Assembly: GCA_016748015.1 (NCBI GenBank)
Contig: JAAOMT010000009.1
Span: 942,970 to 1,006,969, forward strand
Direction: 5' to 3'
From: Geosiphon pyriformis
Taxonomy: Eukaryota > Glomeromycota > Glomeromycetes > Archaeosporales > Geosiphonaceae
Length of the DNA stretch: 64,000 nucleotides
In this document: piece after piece, positions 10,347-21,426 of the stretch
Layout of the letters: each line of letters opens with the position of its first letter
Numbering within the stretch: the stretch's first letter is position 1
The notes under the pieces: generated by a model
Seen by the model: only the letters and a program-made list of their open reading frames with translations
What the model was told of the DNA's origin: nothing
The model's database searches: none
Translations under genes and position numbers: made by a program

Positions 10347-11222
10347 AAAGCTATTCTTGTTGTCGATAATCTGAAGATTTGGTATCTGAAGGTTTTGTAT
10401 CTGAAGGGTTTGGTTGAGTTCTTTGTATAATGGACAGAGATTTAATAATAATAGTTTTATCTGTAGCTTCCTGAAACTGCAGTTTTGTCAATTTTTTTCT
10501 CAGCTTGATGGCCAGTATTCCTTCTGGTAAGCTATCCTCAATCGAGTATTCTACTCTTATTTCTGGGTCTTTTACCAGTCACGTTTATCCTGACGTTAGT
10601 GCCCTGTGCATTAATCCTCAATAGAGTTAGTAAACAACAATAAAATCAAAGCAAGAAAATAAAGAAAATAAAATAAAATAAAGAAAAAAAAGAAATAAGC
10701 CAAGGCAATTTGCAAGTTAGTATTCCGTCAATAGCTGTGATCAAGAGCTATTGTTCCAGTGTGGTTAAGTATCAATTACTATCAACATAAAGTGTTGATA
10801 GTGGAAATGGGTTTGAGATAACAAATAGTTATTTATTGGAGGATTGTGTTTTTAGGCTAAGGATTCTGTGGTATCGATTCTTCTTTTTTTTTTTTGTAAT
10901 TTTAATAATTATGATTTTGCAAGTCTAATTGACTCTGCAAATCAATTAACTCTAAGTCCCATTGACTAATTTTCTAACTTCTGATACTACTGTTATATAT
11001 ACGTATTTGAGATTCCTCAATTCCTCAATTCTTCATGTCAGGAATTTTGAAATTCCTGGAATTTTGCAATTCTTTTGAGAGGAATTCTGGAATTCTGAAA
11101 TTCTGCAATTCCTGAAATCCTGCAATTCCTCTGAGAGGAATCCTGGAATTTCACATTTACTATGTCTACCTATGATTGGCTAATTTATATGCTAATATAC
11201 TTCCTATATTTTATGAGTAACA
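10290..11222 (-). repeat. A1 5' LTR (right copy)
   Basis: This 933-bp copy has intact termini TGTTACAGGTAACA (itself palindromic) and GAGTAACA. On the minus strand U3 contains clustered GAATTC-like units (about 11009-11155) upstream of a TATA motif. Differences from the left copy are mostly C/T and G/A. Confidence 0.85.
10993..11004 (-). promoter_or_regulatory. Putative TATA box of the A1 5' LTR
   Basis: On the minus strand the sequence reads CGTATATATAACAG, downstream of the GAATTC-rich array. The equivalent of this TATA block is kept in the left LTR and in solo LTR A3 (about 59992-60002). Confidence 0.45.
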
Positions 11223-11226
11223 ACGT
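11223..11226. repeat. Right target duplication of A1 (ACGT)
   Basis: ACGT follows the LTR end GTAACA and pairs with ACAT at 7720-7723. Confidence 0.65.
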
Positions 11227-11997
11227 TTTCAATGGGAATTTGAACCTGGTTTGAGCATTGTAGATCTTTTATGAGTTGGAGACATAAACTAGGTTTGTAC
11301 TGCCTCAGTATGGCATCCTGATTTCCACATGTCTACAGAATATACAAGCAGAACTACTGCCAGTTTGTGCACATATTTGATAAAAGCCTTACATAGAAAG
11401 CTACCTGTAGCTGTTACAAAGTGCTTATATAATCAAAGTTATCCTAGTGTGCTGTGTGTATGTTGCAGAGAAATGGATTTTTCAGATTATAGTTTTGTTT
11501 GTCGCTTGGATTTTTTGACACATTAGAGCTTGTTGAGTGAGCATTCCTCTCTTTGGAAATCTCTTACTGGGACAACCTTGTCATTATCTGTGGTTTTGGA
11601 GTCTCTAGCTTCTTCTGTTTTTGATGGTAGTTTCTACATATCTTTGTGTAAGGGTCTCGTGTTTGAGGATTGATTGGCAGAAGCTAAAGTGTCTTTTGTA
11701 GATACTAAGCTTGCAATGTCTAATTTGGTTGAATTTGTTCAGAGTATGATTGTTGGCTATAGGGAGCAGATTTGGGTGCCTAATTCAAAACTTCGAGCTG
11801 AAATAGAGCATTGTGGATCATTATGTGCAGATGGGTCTTTATGTAATATCATTCGGAATCTTTCTGTTAAGGTTTCTGGTAATGTTGCTTGTTTACTAGG
11901 AATTAAGAGGGGTCATGTGACCAACTTTGATCTAAGTATTAGTCATTTGTTTTTCACTAGTGCTATTAGCAAAGTTACAGTAAATATAATTACATAG
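11227..11997 (+). pseudogene. LINE-A ORF2, C-terminal part
   Basis: The LINE-A frame resumes directly after A1 and aligns with LINE-B 56.48-57.24 kb. It contains WHPDFHMSTEY and the Cys region CVCCREMDFSDYSFVC, where LINE-B has CLFCGEVEVLYHVFSC, so the His ligand is lost. Stops lie near 11270-11290, 11524 and 11671. The end is TAG at 11995-11997. The C-terminal Cys/His region of such LINE proteins is thought to bind nucleic acid. Confidence 0.75.
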
Positions 11998-12146
11998 TGT
12001 AGCCTTGATTGGCCGAGTGGCTAGTCACATGTAGCAAAAGTGTGAATCACATTTAATTTAGAATTTTAGATAATTGTATTGTATTAGATAGTGATTGGGC
12101 TTCACTCATTAAATAAATAAATAAAAATATATATATATATATATAA

Positions 12147-12560
12147 TATCTTTTTAAAAAAAATTTAAAATTTAATATAATTTAGTTTTAATTAGACTTA
12201 TATATTTAATTATATGTTAAAAACACATAATTTATATTTAATTTAAAATTTTTAAATTGTTATATTATATTAAATTTTAAATTTTAATAAAAAAAATGCT
12301 TTTATTTATAAAAACAATTAAACAAAATAATTTTTTTTAAATATTAATAGTATTAAATTATCTTTAATAACTTTTAAAATATTTTTTATCTTTAATTAAT
12401 GGTTTTTTTTCAGTTAAAATTCTTTTTAAAAAACATATTAAAATTAATTTTAATATTATTTTTATCTTTTAAAAAGTTTTAAAGTTTTTAATAAATAAAT
12501 AAATTTTTTTTGTTTTTATTATTACTATTATTACTATTTTATAAATAGTAAAATATAATT
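12147..12560. other. AT-rich gap with a LINE 3' tail fragment
   Basis: Bases about 12195-12300 resemble the LINE 3' UTR (the block around LINE-A 12030-12120) after heavy decay, ending in A-rich sequence. The rest is featureless A+T. It is probably the 3' end of an older, truncated LINE directly beside the LINE-A tail. Confidence 0.45.
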
Positions 12561-12717
12561 TAAAAACTTTTTTCTTTTTTATGGTTGTAATTTTTTTAAA
12601 AAAAAGGTTTTTTGTCTTTATTTTTCTTGTAATATTATTTTCAATATTTTTCAAGCAAATAATTTTTTTATAATAAACTTAATAATTGTTTTAAATAGCA
12701 ATATATTTAAAAAAAAA

Positions 12718-14512
12718 GTGTTTATAAAAACTTTTTATAATCTAACTAGAGGTTTTTTTTTTATAGAAAAAAAAGTTTTTATAGGTAATATTAAATACTT
12801 TAATAATAAAAAAGATATTTTTTTGGTTAAATTTAATTTTAAAAATAGTATATATTCGAATATAAATAGTAAATTTGATAATAATAAAGATAATAATGTC
12901 TTAGTAAATGCTAATAATAATTTTTTTTTTGTCTTAGCAACAACAATTTTTAAAGCTAAAAAAATTAATATTAGTTTAAAATATGATTTTTCTATTGGTA
13001 TAATTGACTATAATATAGATAAAAATAAAAAACCTCTTTTTTTTCTTCTTAATATCTTTTTAAACAAAAGATAAATTAATTTTAAGATAATAAAAACTCA
13101 AATTAAAATAGCTATTAAAAAGTTTTCACTTTAAATATTAATTTTTTAACAGTAAAAAGCAAATTAACAACAGCAAAAACTTAATTAATCAGAAAATTTT
13201 TATTATTAATTAATAGTTTTAAAAAGCTACTATTTTCTTAAAATTTAAAAAAATAATCAGATTTATGTTTAATTTAAAAAAAATATAAAAAAAATTATAT
13301 TATTAATTAGTAAAAAAGATATTTTAATAAACAGTAATTTTAAAAAACAGAGTTTTTGTTCAAATTAAATTGTAGTAATTAAAAAAATTTTTATAAACAT
13401 GCCAAAAAAAATGATTATTACAGCTTTTTTTAAGTTTGATTAAATAGTATTAATCTGATTATAACTTATTAAGTTGTGGTAAAAGACTATAATAAAGATT
13501 GTTAAATTAAATTAAACTGATTATTTGGCATCTAAATAAATTTTTTTAATTAGGAAAAATTTAATGTACATAGCTAAAACTATAAAAAATCATAATATTT
13601 GGATATTTAAAGATCAGTTTAAAATGGTTTTGTTTACTTAGTTTGTAGGAATATTTGTTTATAATTTGGATACTTTATTTGAAAAAACTGTTAAAAAAAC
13701 ATATATAATTAATCAATTATTTAAATCTAATAATAAAATTTGTTGTATTGTAATTGGTTTTAAATTAGAAAAAAATCTAGATTTGGCATTTTGTACAAAA
13801 TTAATTTTTGGTAATATAAAGTTTTTTTGAATTAAATTAAATTTAGTTTGTTGTAACAAGTATAAATATTTTGGATATTTTGCTTTAAAATATAATATAC
13901 CAAATATATCTGTTTTTTTGCTTTTGAAAATATATAAAAAGTTTGTTTTAAATGTAAATTGTTTTTAATTAGCCAAGTTATATGCAAAAAAAAGTGTTTT
14001 TATTTTATATTCTGTTGTTTTTAATAACAAATTATAGATCTAAATAATTTTATTAACTTTTGCTTTTAATAATACTTACTCTGATTTTAGTTTTGGTTTG
14101 TTTTTTTTGTGCTTTATATTTTGATATAATCTTTTTTATTCTATATAATAATTTATTTATTAATACTTATCTGGTCTTTTTAGAGTGCTTTTTAAAACTC
14201 TTAATTAATTAAGTATTGCAAATTTGGTATTCTTGGTTTTGTTTCTTAATCTTTTTTTTTAATTATTATTGTGTCTTTAAATATAAGTTTAAATTTAGAT
14301 ATAGTTTTAGATAATTTGTGAATATTGTTTTTTTTTTGGTAACAAAAATTTTGGCTTTAAATTTAAGTTTAAATAACTTTAAGATTTTGATTATTAAAAT
14401 AAATAGTTTAAAATTAAAAATGATTGTTCTTGAGATTTTTGTTAGTTTAATTTTAGTAAAATTAGATCAATTATGCTCTAACTTAAGTTTTCTAATATAT
14501 TTTTTACCTTAA
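12718..14512 (+). pseudogene. LINE-C ORF1 remnant
   Basis: The reading from 12718 to about 13074 is open and aligns with the LINE-A ORF1 N-terminus (GNIKYFNNKKD versus GNIKYSGDEKD). Many stops and frame changes follow. The final 64 codons (14318-14512) match the LINE-A ORF1 end and stop at TAA just before ORF2. The zinc knuckle near 13850-13890 has its second Cys, His and last Cys replaced by Tyr. Confidence 0.65.
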
Positions 14513-14519
14513 TAATTAA

Positions 14520-17500
14520 TTATATTTGGAAATTTACAATATGCAATATTAGAAAAATAAACAATTTGGCTAAACAAAAGAATATTATTAGATGGCATAA
14601 GAATTTTGGCAATTTGGTTTTTATATTTACTAAGATAAAGTTAAAAAAACAAATTAAAATTTAGATTAAAAACAGATTTTCAGATGTAAAAATTTTTATT
14701 TTTGGTTTAAACACTAATTATTTGGATTTGGAAGTAGTAATAATTATAAATAATATTTTTGTTTAATATGTATACAAAGTTTCTAAGATTTTTGGTCTTT
14801 TTTTTTAATTTATTTGCTGTTCAACAACAAATTTTTAATAATAATTCTAAGTTTTTATGCTAATGTTTTAATTAGTATACAATTTAATTAGGTCTGTAAA
14901 ATAAATTTTTGTATTATTAATTTAGTTTCATATAATATTAGTTAGTAATTTTAATAAAAATAAGATAAAACAAAGTATAAGTTTCAAAAAATGTTTTGAT
15001 TTAAATTTAAGCAATTTTTTTTTAAATAATTTTATTGTTAAGTTTCTAATCTAAAACAATTCAAAAATATAAAAAAGACTATTAATTACATTTTTGTCAA
15101 TGACTATTTTTTATTAGTAGTAGTTAGTTATAAAGTTTCTAATATGTTTAAGTTTTTTAATACTGATTATAAGACTGTATTTATTTCTTTTAGATTAGAT
15201 AGTTTTTTAAATATTTGTTTAAATATTATATACAAGTAGATTAATCAAAATTATTAAAAGTTTAAGATTAAAGATACAAATAATATTAAATAAATATACT
15301 TTATGAAATACTTTTTTGATAAAACTATTAACAATAGTAGATAGATTTATAGATATAAAAGTTTTTGGTAATTTAAATACAATATAAAAAATACTAAAAA
15401 GAATATTAATAAATTCAACTAATAAAATATTTTCTAAATATTGATTTTTCAAGTTTAATTGTTTAAGAAACAAGCTATTTTTAAAGTTTTATGAATTAGA
15501 ATTGCTGATTATTAAATTAATAAAAAGGTTGAATTTGAATAATATATTTGAATTTAACTGTCTCTTAGTAAAATGGTTTATTATTAATAAAAAAAACTTT
15601 TATAGTTGATAGTCTAGTTTAAAATAATACAAAGTTAGTAAACATTATTAATTATTTGTTAATAATTAAAAAAAATCCAAGTACTATAAGTCAAAAATAG
15701 TCAAAAATATATTTATTAAAAAAACAATTAATTAACACATAAAAAATTTCTAATAAAAAGAATATAATAAGAAATGTTTTAAAACAGTTTTTTTATAAAA
15801 TAATTTTAAACTATTTGGTAATTAGAAAAAAGCTAGTTCTAAAACCAAATAAAATAAAGTTTAAAATTAATGAAATTATAATAAATTAAACAAAAAAATA
15901 AAATATGTCTTTAGTGTTGTCTGATTTGTAATCTTGTTAGTATTTGTCATTGAGTTATATAAGAAAATATTTTTTCTGGTATAATAAATAAGATTAATAT
16001 AAACAAATTGGTTTTAATAATTAGTGATTTGTTTAATAGCAAAGTTGTTGATCTATTTAATATATTTAATAAACTTTAAAAACATTATAATTAGACAGTA
16101 ATAAAATATTTTTTAAATTTATTAAACTTTTGTTTGGTTCTTAATAATGTTTTTGTTCTTTAAAAAAAAGTGTGAATTTCAATAATTCTTAAATCTTATA
16201 ACTAAAATAATATTCTAATAAATATATAGTCTATTGTACTAATTAAAACAGCTTAAAAAATTTTATTTAAGATTCTTTTAGATTATATTTTATTTGCTTG
16301 TAATAAGTTTAATATTTTTTAAAGTAACAACTTCTCAGTTTTAAAAGATATTTTGATTCAATTTTTTGTATTTATTATTAGTTTAATAGTAAAAAATACT
16401 TTAAAAAAAAGCCAAAAACTATAATTAATCTTATAAAATATGTGTAAAGTTTATAATTTGGTTAGATGATATTATTTGAAAACTAGTTTAAACTATATCA
16501 GAATATACAATAAATTTATTAGGTTTTTTGAAAAGATATATAAAAACAGAATCAACAAAGTAATAACTAATTTTAGTCTTTTAAATAATTATAAAATACT
16601 AGATAGACTTGATTAAAGTAAAGTATTTTTATTATTTTTTTGGAAGATTTTTTCTAATTTTTTCTTGTATAAAGTAAAAAAACATGAATATTTATGTAAA
16701 TATAAAATCAATACAAACTTAATAGCAAAAATGGACAAAGTAAAAATTAGTGAAAAAATTTTTTTCTTTTTTATGATTGAAACTTTTATTAATAATACAA
16801 TTTAAATTGAAAATAGTTAAGCTTTAATACAATATATTTTAGATTTAATGAATTTTTTAGAATAATAATATTTTTATTAATAATAATAAAACAGTAGCTA
16901 TCTTTATTAATTAAAGAGTTGTGAATACTTTTTTGTATATTAATTTTTATTGTCAAATATAGTAAATCTTACAAATATTTGTGAATTTTTTTTGTTAATA
17001 GAAAGTATATTTAAGCTAAGTTTTATTAAAGGTTATTCAAATATTAAGTTTTTTTTAAATATGATTCTTAAAAAAACTTTGTTGAACAAACAATTTATTT
17101 ATTTAATAATAACAGTTTTACAATTTATAATTAATTACTAAATACAATTTAATTATATGTTTAAAAGCATATGTTAAAATAAAATGTTTTGATAAAAAAA
17201 AAGCTCAAATTTAAAACCAATTTGTCAAAAAACTTTTTTAATAAGGCTTTACATTATTTTTTTCTGTATGAATTAGTTTTTTTTGAATAAGTACAAATAA
17301 AATTCAAAATAACTTTAATAATTAAATTCTTTAATTCAGTAGAAATTTTTAACCATTTATTCAAACATAATTTTTTGAATTTGCAAATTTTAGGTTGAAC
17401 ATTTTTGAATTTATTATAATATTTAGTTAAGTTAAGAGTCAGCTTTGTAAATAATTTTTTAATAAATATTGTAATGATTTTTTTAAATAACAAGATTTTT

Positions 17501-19140
17501 CTAACCAATAAATTGTTTAATATATTTTGTAATATTAACTATTTTTTAATATCCAAAATATTAAAAAATTTCTGCTATTTTGGTGTAATTTGCTTTTTAA
17601 AACACTTTAGTATTGTATTTGAGAACAGATTGTTAAACAAATATAAACAAATTATAAATTAAAAAACTTTTTATTGTTGGAAAAGATTGTGTTTTAAAAA
17701 CCTAATTCTATTATAGTTTGCAAAAGTTTTAGCTTATATAACTAATCTTTTTGTTGTATTTAATAAAGTTATTCTTAATTCTAATTGTTTGGATTTTTTT
17801 AGATTAAAAAAATTTTCAAACATTTAAAAGTATTTGTACAAATTATAAATAGAAATAATAAGCATTTATATTAATAGTTTATTAAAAAATTTAAACACTA
17901 TAAAAACAACTGATAGAATTATAGCTTATTTTTCTAAAATTAAGATAAGTATAAATATTAAAGTACTGTTTTTAATAATAACAAGATTGCAGACAATTGT
18001 TTTGGCTTTAGAATGTGTTTTTTTTTGTTTAGTAATTTTGTATATAGACTGTTAAATTATAATTAGTGCTTATATTTTAAAGTTTAAGTTTAACTAGTCT
18101 GATTTCTAAAATAAATGTTGGGTAAAATATTGTCATATAGATAATTTAATTAAGTTAAAAGATATTTCTGTAAAATAAGTAAAAATTAAGAACTATTTAA
18201 ATAATACTAACAATAATTAAACAGATATTTTTATATGTATTATAATATAGTTTTGTTTAGTTCTTTCTATTAGAATTTATAAAAAATTTATCTTAATTAA
18301 TAGATTGGTTATATTAAGTAATACTTATTATTTTGTTTATAGTATTTATTATATAGTTTGTTATGTTTTATAGAAAGCAAATTTTGGTATAAAAATTATA
18401 GATAGTTTATTTATTTGAAATATAAACTAGCTTGTATTGTTTTAATTTAATATTCAAACTTTCACATATTTAATAAAAACTGTTTATAAAAAATTGTCAA
18501 TAGTAATTAAAAAAAACTTTATAATAAAAATTATTTGAGTATTTTATGTTTAATATATAATAATATTGAATTACTTAATTATGCTTTTATTTGTTTAAAA
18601 AACATTTCTGTATAATCTGAAATTTTGTTAAATTATGTTAAACTATAGAAGTTTTTGGTTGAGATCTACTTGTTTTTATTGTTTTTATTGTTTTTAATAT
18701 TGCACATTTTTTTTAAGAGCTTTAAATATTAATATTTACATAGTTTTGTACAAAAACTTTATTTTTAAGAATTGAATTAATAAAGCAGTATTGGTTTTTG
18801 ATAATAAAAAGAAAATTATATTGATGATAATTGATTTTGTTTGCTGTTTAGCTAAAAATCATTACAGTAAACTGTAAATATTTAGATTAAAATTTAAAAT
18901 AAATATAGAAAAAAATGGCCTAATAAATAATAAAAAAGTATTGTCTAATGTTTTTTGTAGTTTGTTTAGTTTTTTGTTAACTGAAGTAATTTGTTTAGTT
19001 TTTTGTTAACTGAAGTAGTTTGTTTATTAGGTATTATAGAGTTATTTACTGTTAGTTTTAGATTGTATAAGACTTGTTTATTTTTTTCAAATATTGACAA
19101 TAGTATATAAATTTGTATAAATATATAGTATTGTTTTAAT
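14520..19140 (+). pseudogene. LINE-C ORF2 remnant (endonuclease, RT, RNase H)
   Basis: Only patches are readable. The start aligns with the endonuclease N-terminus (CNIRKINNLAKQ...WHKN). Nucleotide blocks at about 16430-16640 align with LINE-B 54.49-54.71 kb (RT KAYDSV region), and FINN near 16785 stands where LINE-B has FVDD. Stops occur in all frames. It has no coding capacity. Confidence 0.6.
18961..19018. repeat. 29-bp perfect-to-near-perfect tandem duplication
   Basis: Two copies of a 29-bp unit starting TTTGTTTAGTTTTTTG lie side by side, differing at the last base, with a partial third start. The copies are near identical inside a strongly decayed LINE, so the duplication is later than the decay. 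Confidence 0.8.
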
Positions 19141-19229
19141 TAGTCTAAATAATTGGTTATATATAATAAATATATGAATCATATTTAATTAAGATTATTT
19201 AATTTGTTTTTTTATATTAAATAATAGTT

Positions 19230-20820
19230 AAATTGTATTTATTAAATTAATATTAAAAAAAAATTAGCCAAAAAAACCAAAAATTTTAAAAAACAATAGT
19301 AATCATTCAAATTTTTTTGTAATTTTAAATAAAATTTTGAATAAAATTTTTGTAGTAATATTTGGTTTTTTTTAATATAGATAATAACAATAATAATATA
19401 TCTTTTAAGATAAGCTAAAATTAATTACTAGTTATATTATTAAATATAATGTTTTTTAGTAAATTATTATTGGTTTTTAAAGTAAAATAAAATATGTTTT
19501 TGAATATAATTAAACTAATTAACTTATTAAACTAATTAGATAAAAATTAATTAATTGCTTTTTTTGATATTGTTTTTAATAGTATTTAAAATACAATTTT
19601 TAATTATTAAAAATTTTCTAAATAGACAGTTTTTATTTTGGTGTTTAATATTATATTTTAAATTAAATTGATTTATATTAATTTTTTATTTTAATTATTG
19701 TTTAGTTTTATTGAACTTAAATTTGTCTTAATAAACAATATTATTTTATTTTATGTAAATTTTGCTTTTAATGTTTTTTGATTACTATTATCAAATTTTT
19801 ATTGATGCTTTTTTTATTTTTAATTATATTTAAAATTGCAAAATATTTGTAATAATTTCTATTTTTTTTTTATTGTATTTTGTAATATCTTTCTTAATAT
19901 ATTTTTTAATAATATTAAAAACACTTTTAATGTTGTTATTTTAATTAAATTAAATTCTGTAAATTTATAATAATATGTTATTATTTATTTCAAAAACTTT
20001 TTTTTGTTGTTGTTGTTTTTATTTATTAGTTTATATTAATAAAAAAAAACAGTATTAAATTTTTTTTTTGTTTAACCAAAAAAATTATTACTTTATAAAA
20101 TATTTTCAAATTAATTAATTTTTTTTGGTTATACTGTTTTTAAAATTAATAATTTAATTTTTAAGTTAGTAATAATATTTGTTTTATTTTTTATTTTTTA
20201 ATTCTTATTATTATTAATGTTTTGTTATTATAATTTTTAAATTTTTAAAAATTTTAAATCTTATTTTAAGTTTATTAGTGGTTTTAAGACTTTTAATTTG
20301 TTTTTATTTATTAAAGGTTTTGTCTTTTTTGTTTTAAAATCTTGAATTTTTAATTTGGTTGTATTAATTAGTTTGATTATTTCTTTTTTAATTGAAAATA
20401 GTTGTAAAAATTTTAAGATAAAAAAAATTTGATTATTATAAAATATATTATTAAAAATTTTATTAATCTTTTAATTAATATAAAAATGAATTAAGTACTG
20501 CTAAAATATTTTTTTTAATTAATATAATTATTAAATTACTATAACAAATAAGTAATTTTAATATTAGATATAATATTAAAACCAGATTGTTTTAAGTAAG
20601 TTTGTTTTTAATAGTCAAAATTTGAATAGTTTTATAAATAAACTTAGTAAATTAAATTTATTTCTGGGTTTTTTTAATTTAATTTAATTTAACTTAAGTA
20701 ATTAATTACATATAGAAAGCAAATAATTCATATTTAATTTAGACTTAACTTTAGGTATATTGTATTAGATAATAATTAAACCATACTTTATAAAATATAA
20801 AAAAAAAACTTTAATAAATA
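19230..20820. other. Decayed AT-rich sequence with a LINE 3' tail
   Basis: No gene is visible. The part about 19350-20330 resembles 480-1350 of the window. The part about 20680-20805 matches the LINE 3' UTR in + orientation (compare LINE-A 12000-12120) and ends in an A-rich tail, so it is a 5'-truncated LINE fragment. Confidence 0.5.
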
Positions 20821-21426
20821 TAATGTTTAAATTTATTTTAAATATAATAAATATCAATATAATTACAGAGTTTTTATTTTTAAAAACATCAATATATTAA
20901 ATATACATTATATTTTTTAAGTTTTTCATATAAAGTTAGTAATTCAATAAATGCAAAAATTTTGACTAATTGTTTGACTTCACAAAATTAAAACTAGACT
21001 TTTGATATAAATTTGAATTTAAAATAAATATTAAAACAATTGTTATTTTTGATTTAAAATGTATAAAATACTGTTGTAAATGAAAATTTTCTCTTGATTT
21101 CACTAAAAATCCTTAGATCCCAGAGCTAAAGTTCTGCGTTTTACGACATTACACATCCTTATGGTTTCTATTATCCCTCGCGTAATAAACTAATTGTTAA
21201 TGATTTTCAAATATTCAACGTGCTCCTCAACAACACAAAGCAAAAAATGAGGTTTGGGCTCGGTGATCATGATTAAAAAAATTGCTAATGGACACTGGAA
21301 TTCATTTTCAGAAAGAAAATTAAGATTATCAAAAGAATAAAAAACCTCTCCAAATAGAAAGTGTAAGAAAGAATATTAGTAGATGGAAAATATTCAGGCC
21401 ATATTGCTTCAAACGGGAGAACATTA
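20821..21426. other. Intergenic, 3' of the zinc-finger gene
   Basis: The base composition changes from TE-like A+T to more mixed sequence at about 21.1 kb, which marks the edge of the host gene island. I see no ORF or RNA gene. It probably holds the 3' UTR and terminator of the minus-strand zinc-finger gene. Confidence 0.5.

Larger units (their letters stand above)
7724..11222 (-). mobile_element. Element A1: non-autonomous LTR retrotransposon inside LINE-A
   Basis: Two long direct repeats (7724-8697 and 10290-11222) flank a 1.6-kb interior without gag or pol. Orientation is minus: a PBS-like TTTGGTGCTCTC lies just inside the right LTR (10278-10289, complement) and a purine-rich tract just inside the left LTR (8698-8716, complement). 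LTR ends are TGTTAC...GTAACA (first G mutated to A at 7725). The interior carries a small Ser/Asn-rich ORF, a 27-bp minisatellite and an 88-bp tandem array. PBS core, LTR termini and 4-bp duplication match the gypsy elements in this window, so trans-mobilisation by a gypsy machinery is plausible. A large TRIM/LARD-like element is the nearest existing class. Confidence 0.8.
1801..12125 (+). mobile_element. LINE-A, full-length-like non-LTR retrotransposon, broken
   Basis: LINE-A has a 5' UTR (about 1801-1927), an ORF1 with an RRM-like region and zinc knuckle, an ORF2 with AP-type endonuclease, reverse transcriptase, RNase H and C-terminal Cys region, and a 3' UTR of about 125 nt ending in an AAATAAATAAATAAA-type tail at about 12125. 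(TA)n flanks both ends (about 1788-1800 and 12126-12146), consistent with insertion into a TA repeat. Gene order matches LINE-B at 50.8-57.4 kb and LINE-C at 12.6-19.2 kb. It is inactive: several stops, a frameshift near 4576, and insertion of LTR element A1 at 7724-11222. It belongs to the APE/RNase H LINE group (I/Tad-like by architecture); the exact clade needs a tree. Confidence 0.85.
12560..19230 (+). mobile_element. LINE-C, full-length but extremely decayed LINE
   Basis: It is collinear with LINE-A and LINE-B from 5' UTR (about 12560) through ORF1, ORF2 and 3' UTR (about 19140-19230), but nearly every C and many G are gone. Recognisable blocks are an ORF1 start resembling KVFIGNIKYFNN, a zinc knuckle region near 13850 with ligands changed to Tyr, the ORF2 start near 14525, RT blocks near 16430-16640 and 16770-16860, and the terminal 3' UTR block. 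It is the oldest or most mutated LINE here. Confidence 0.7.
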
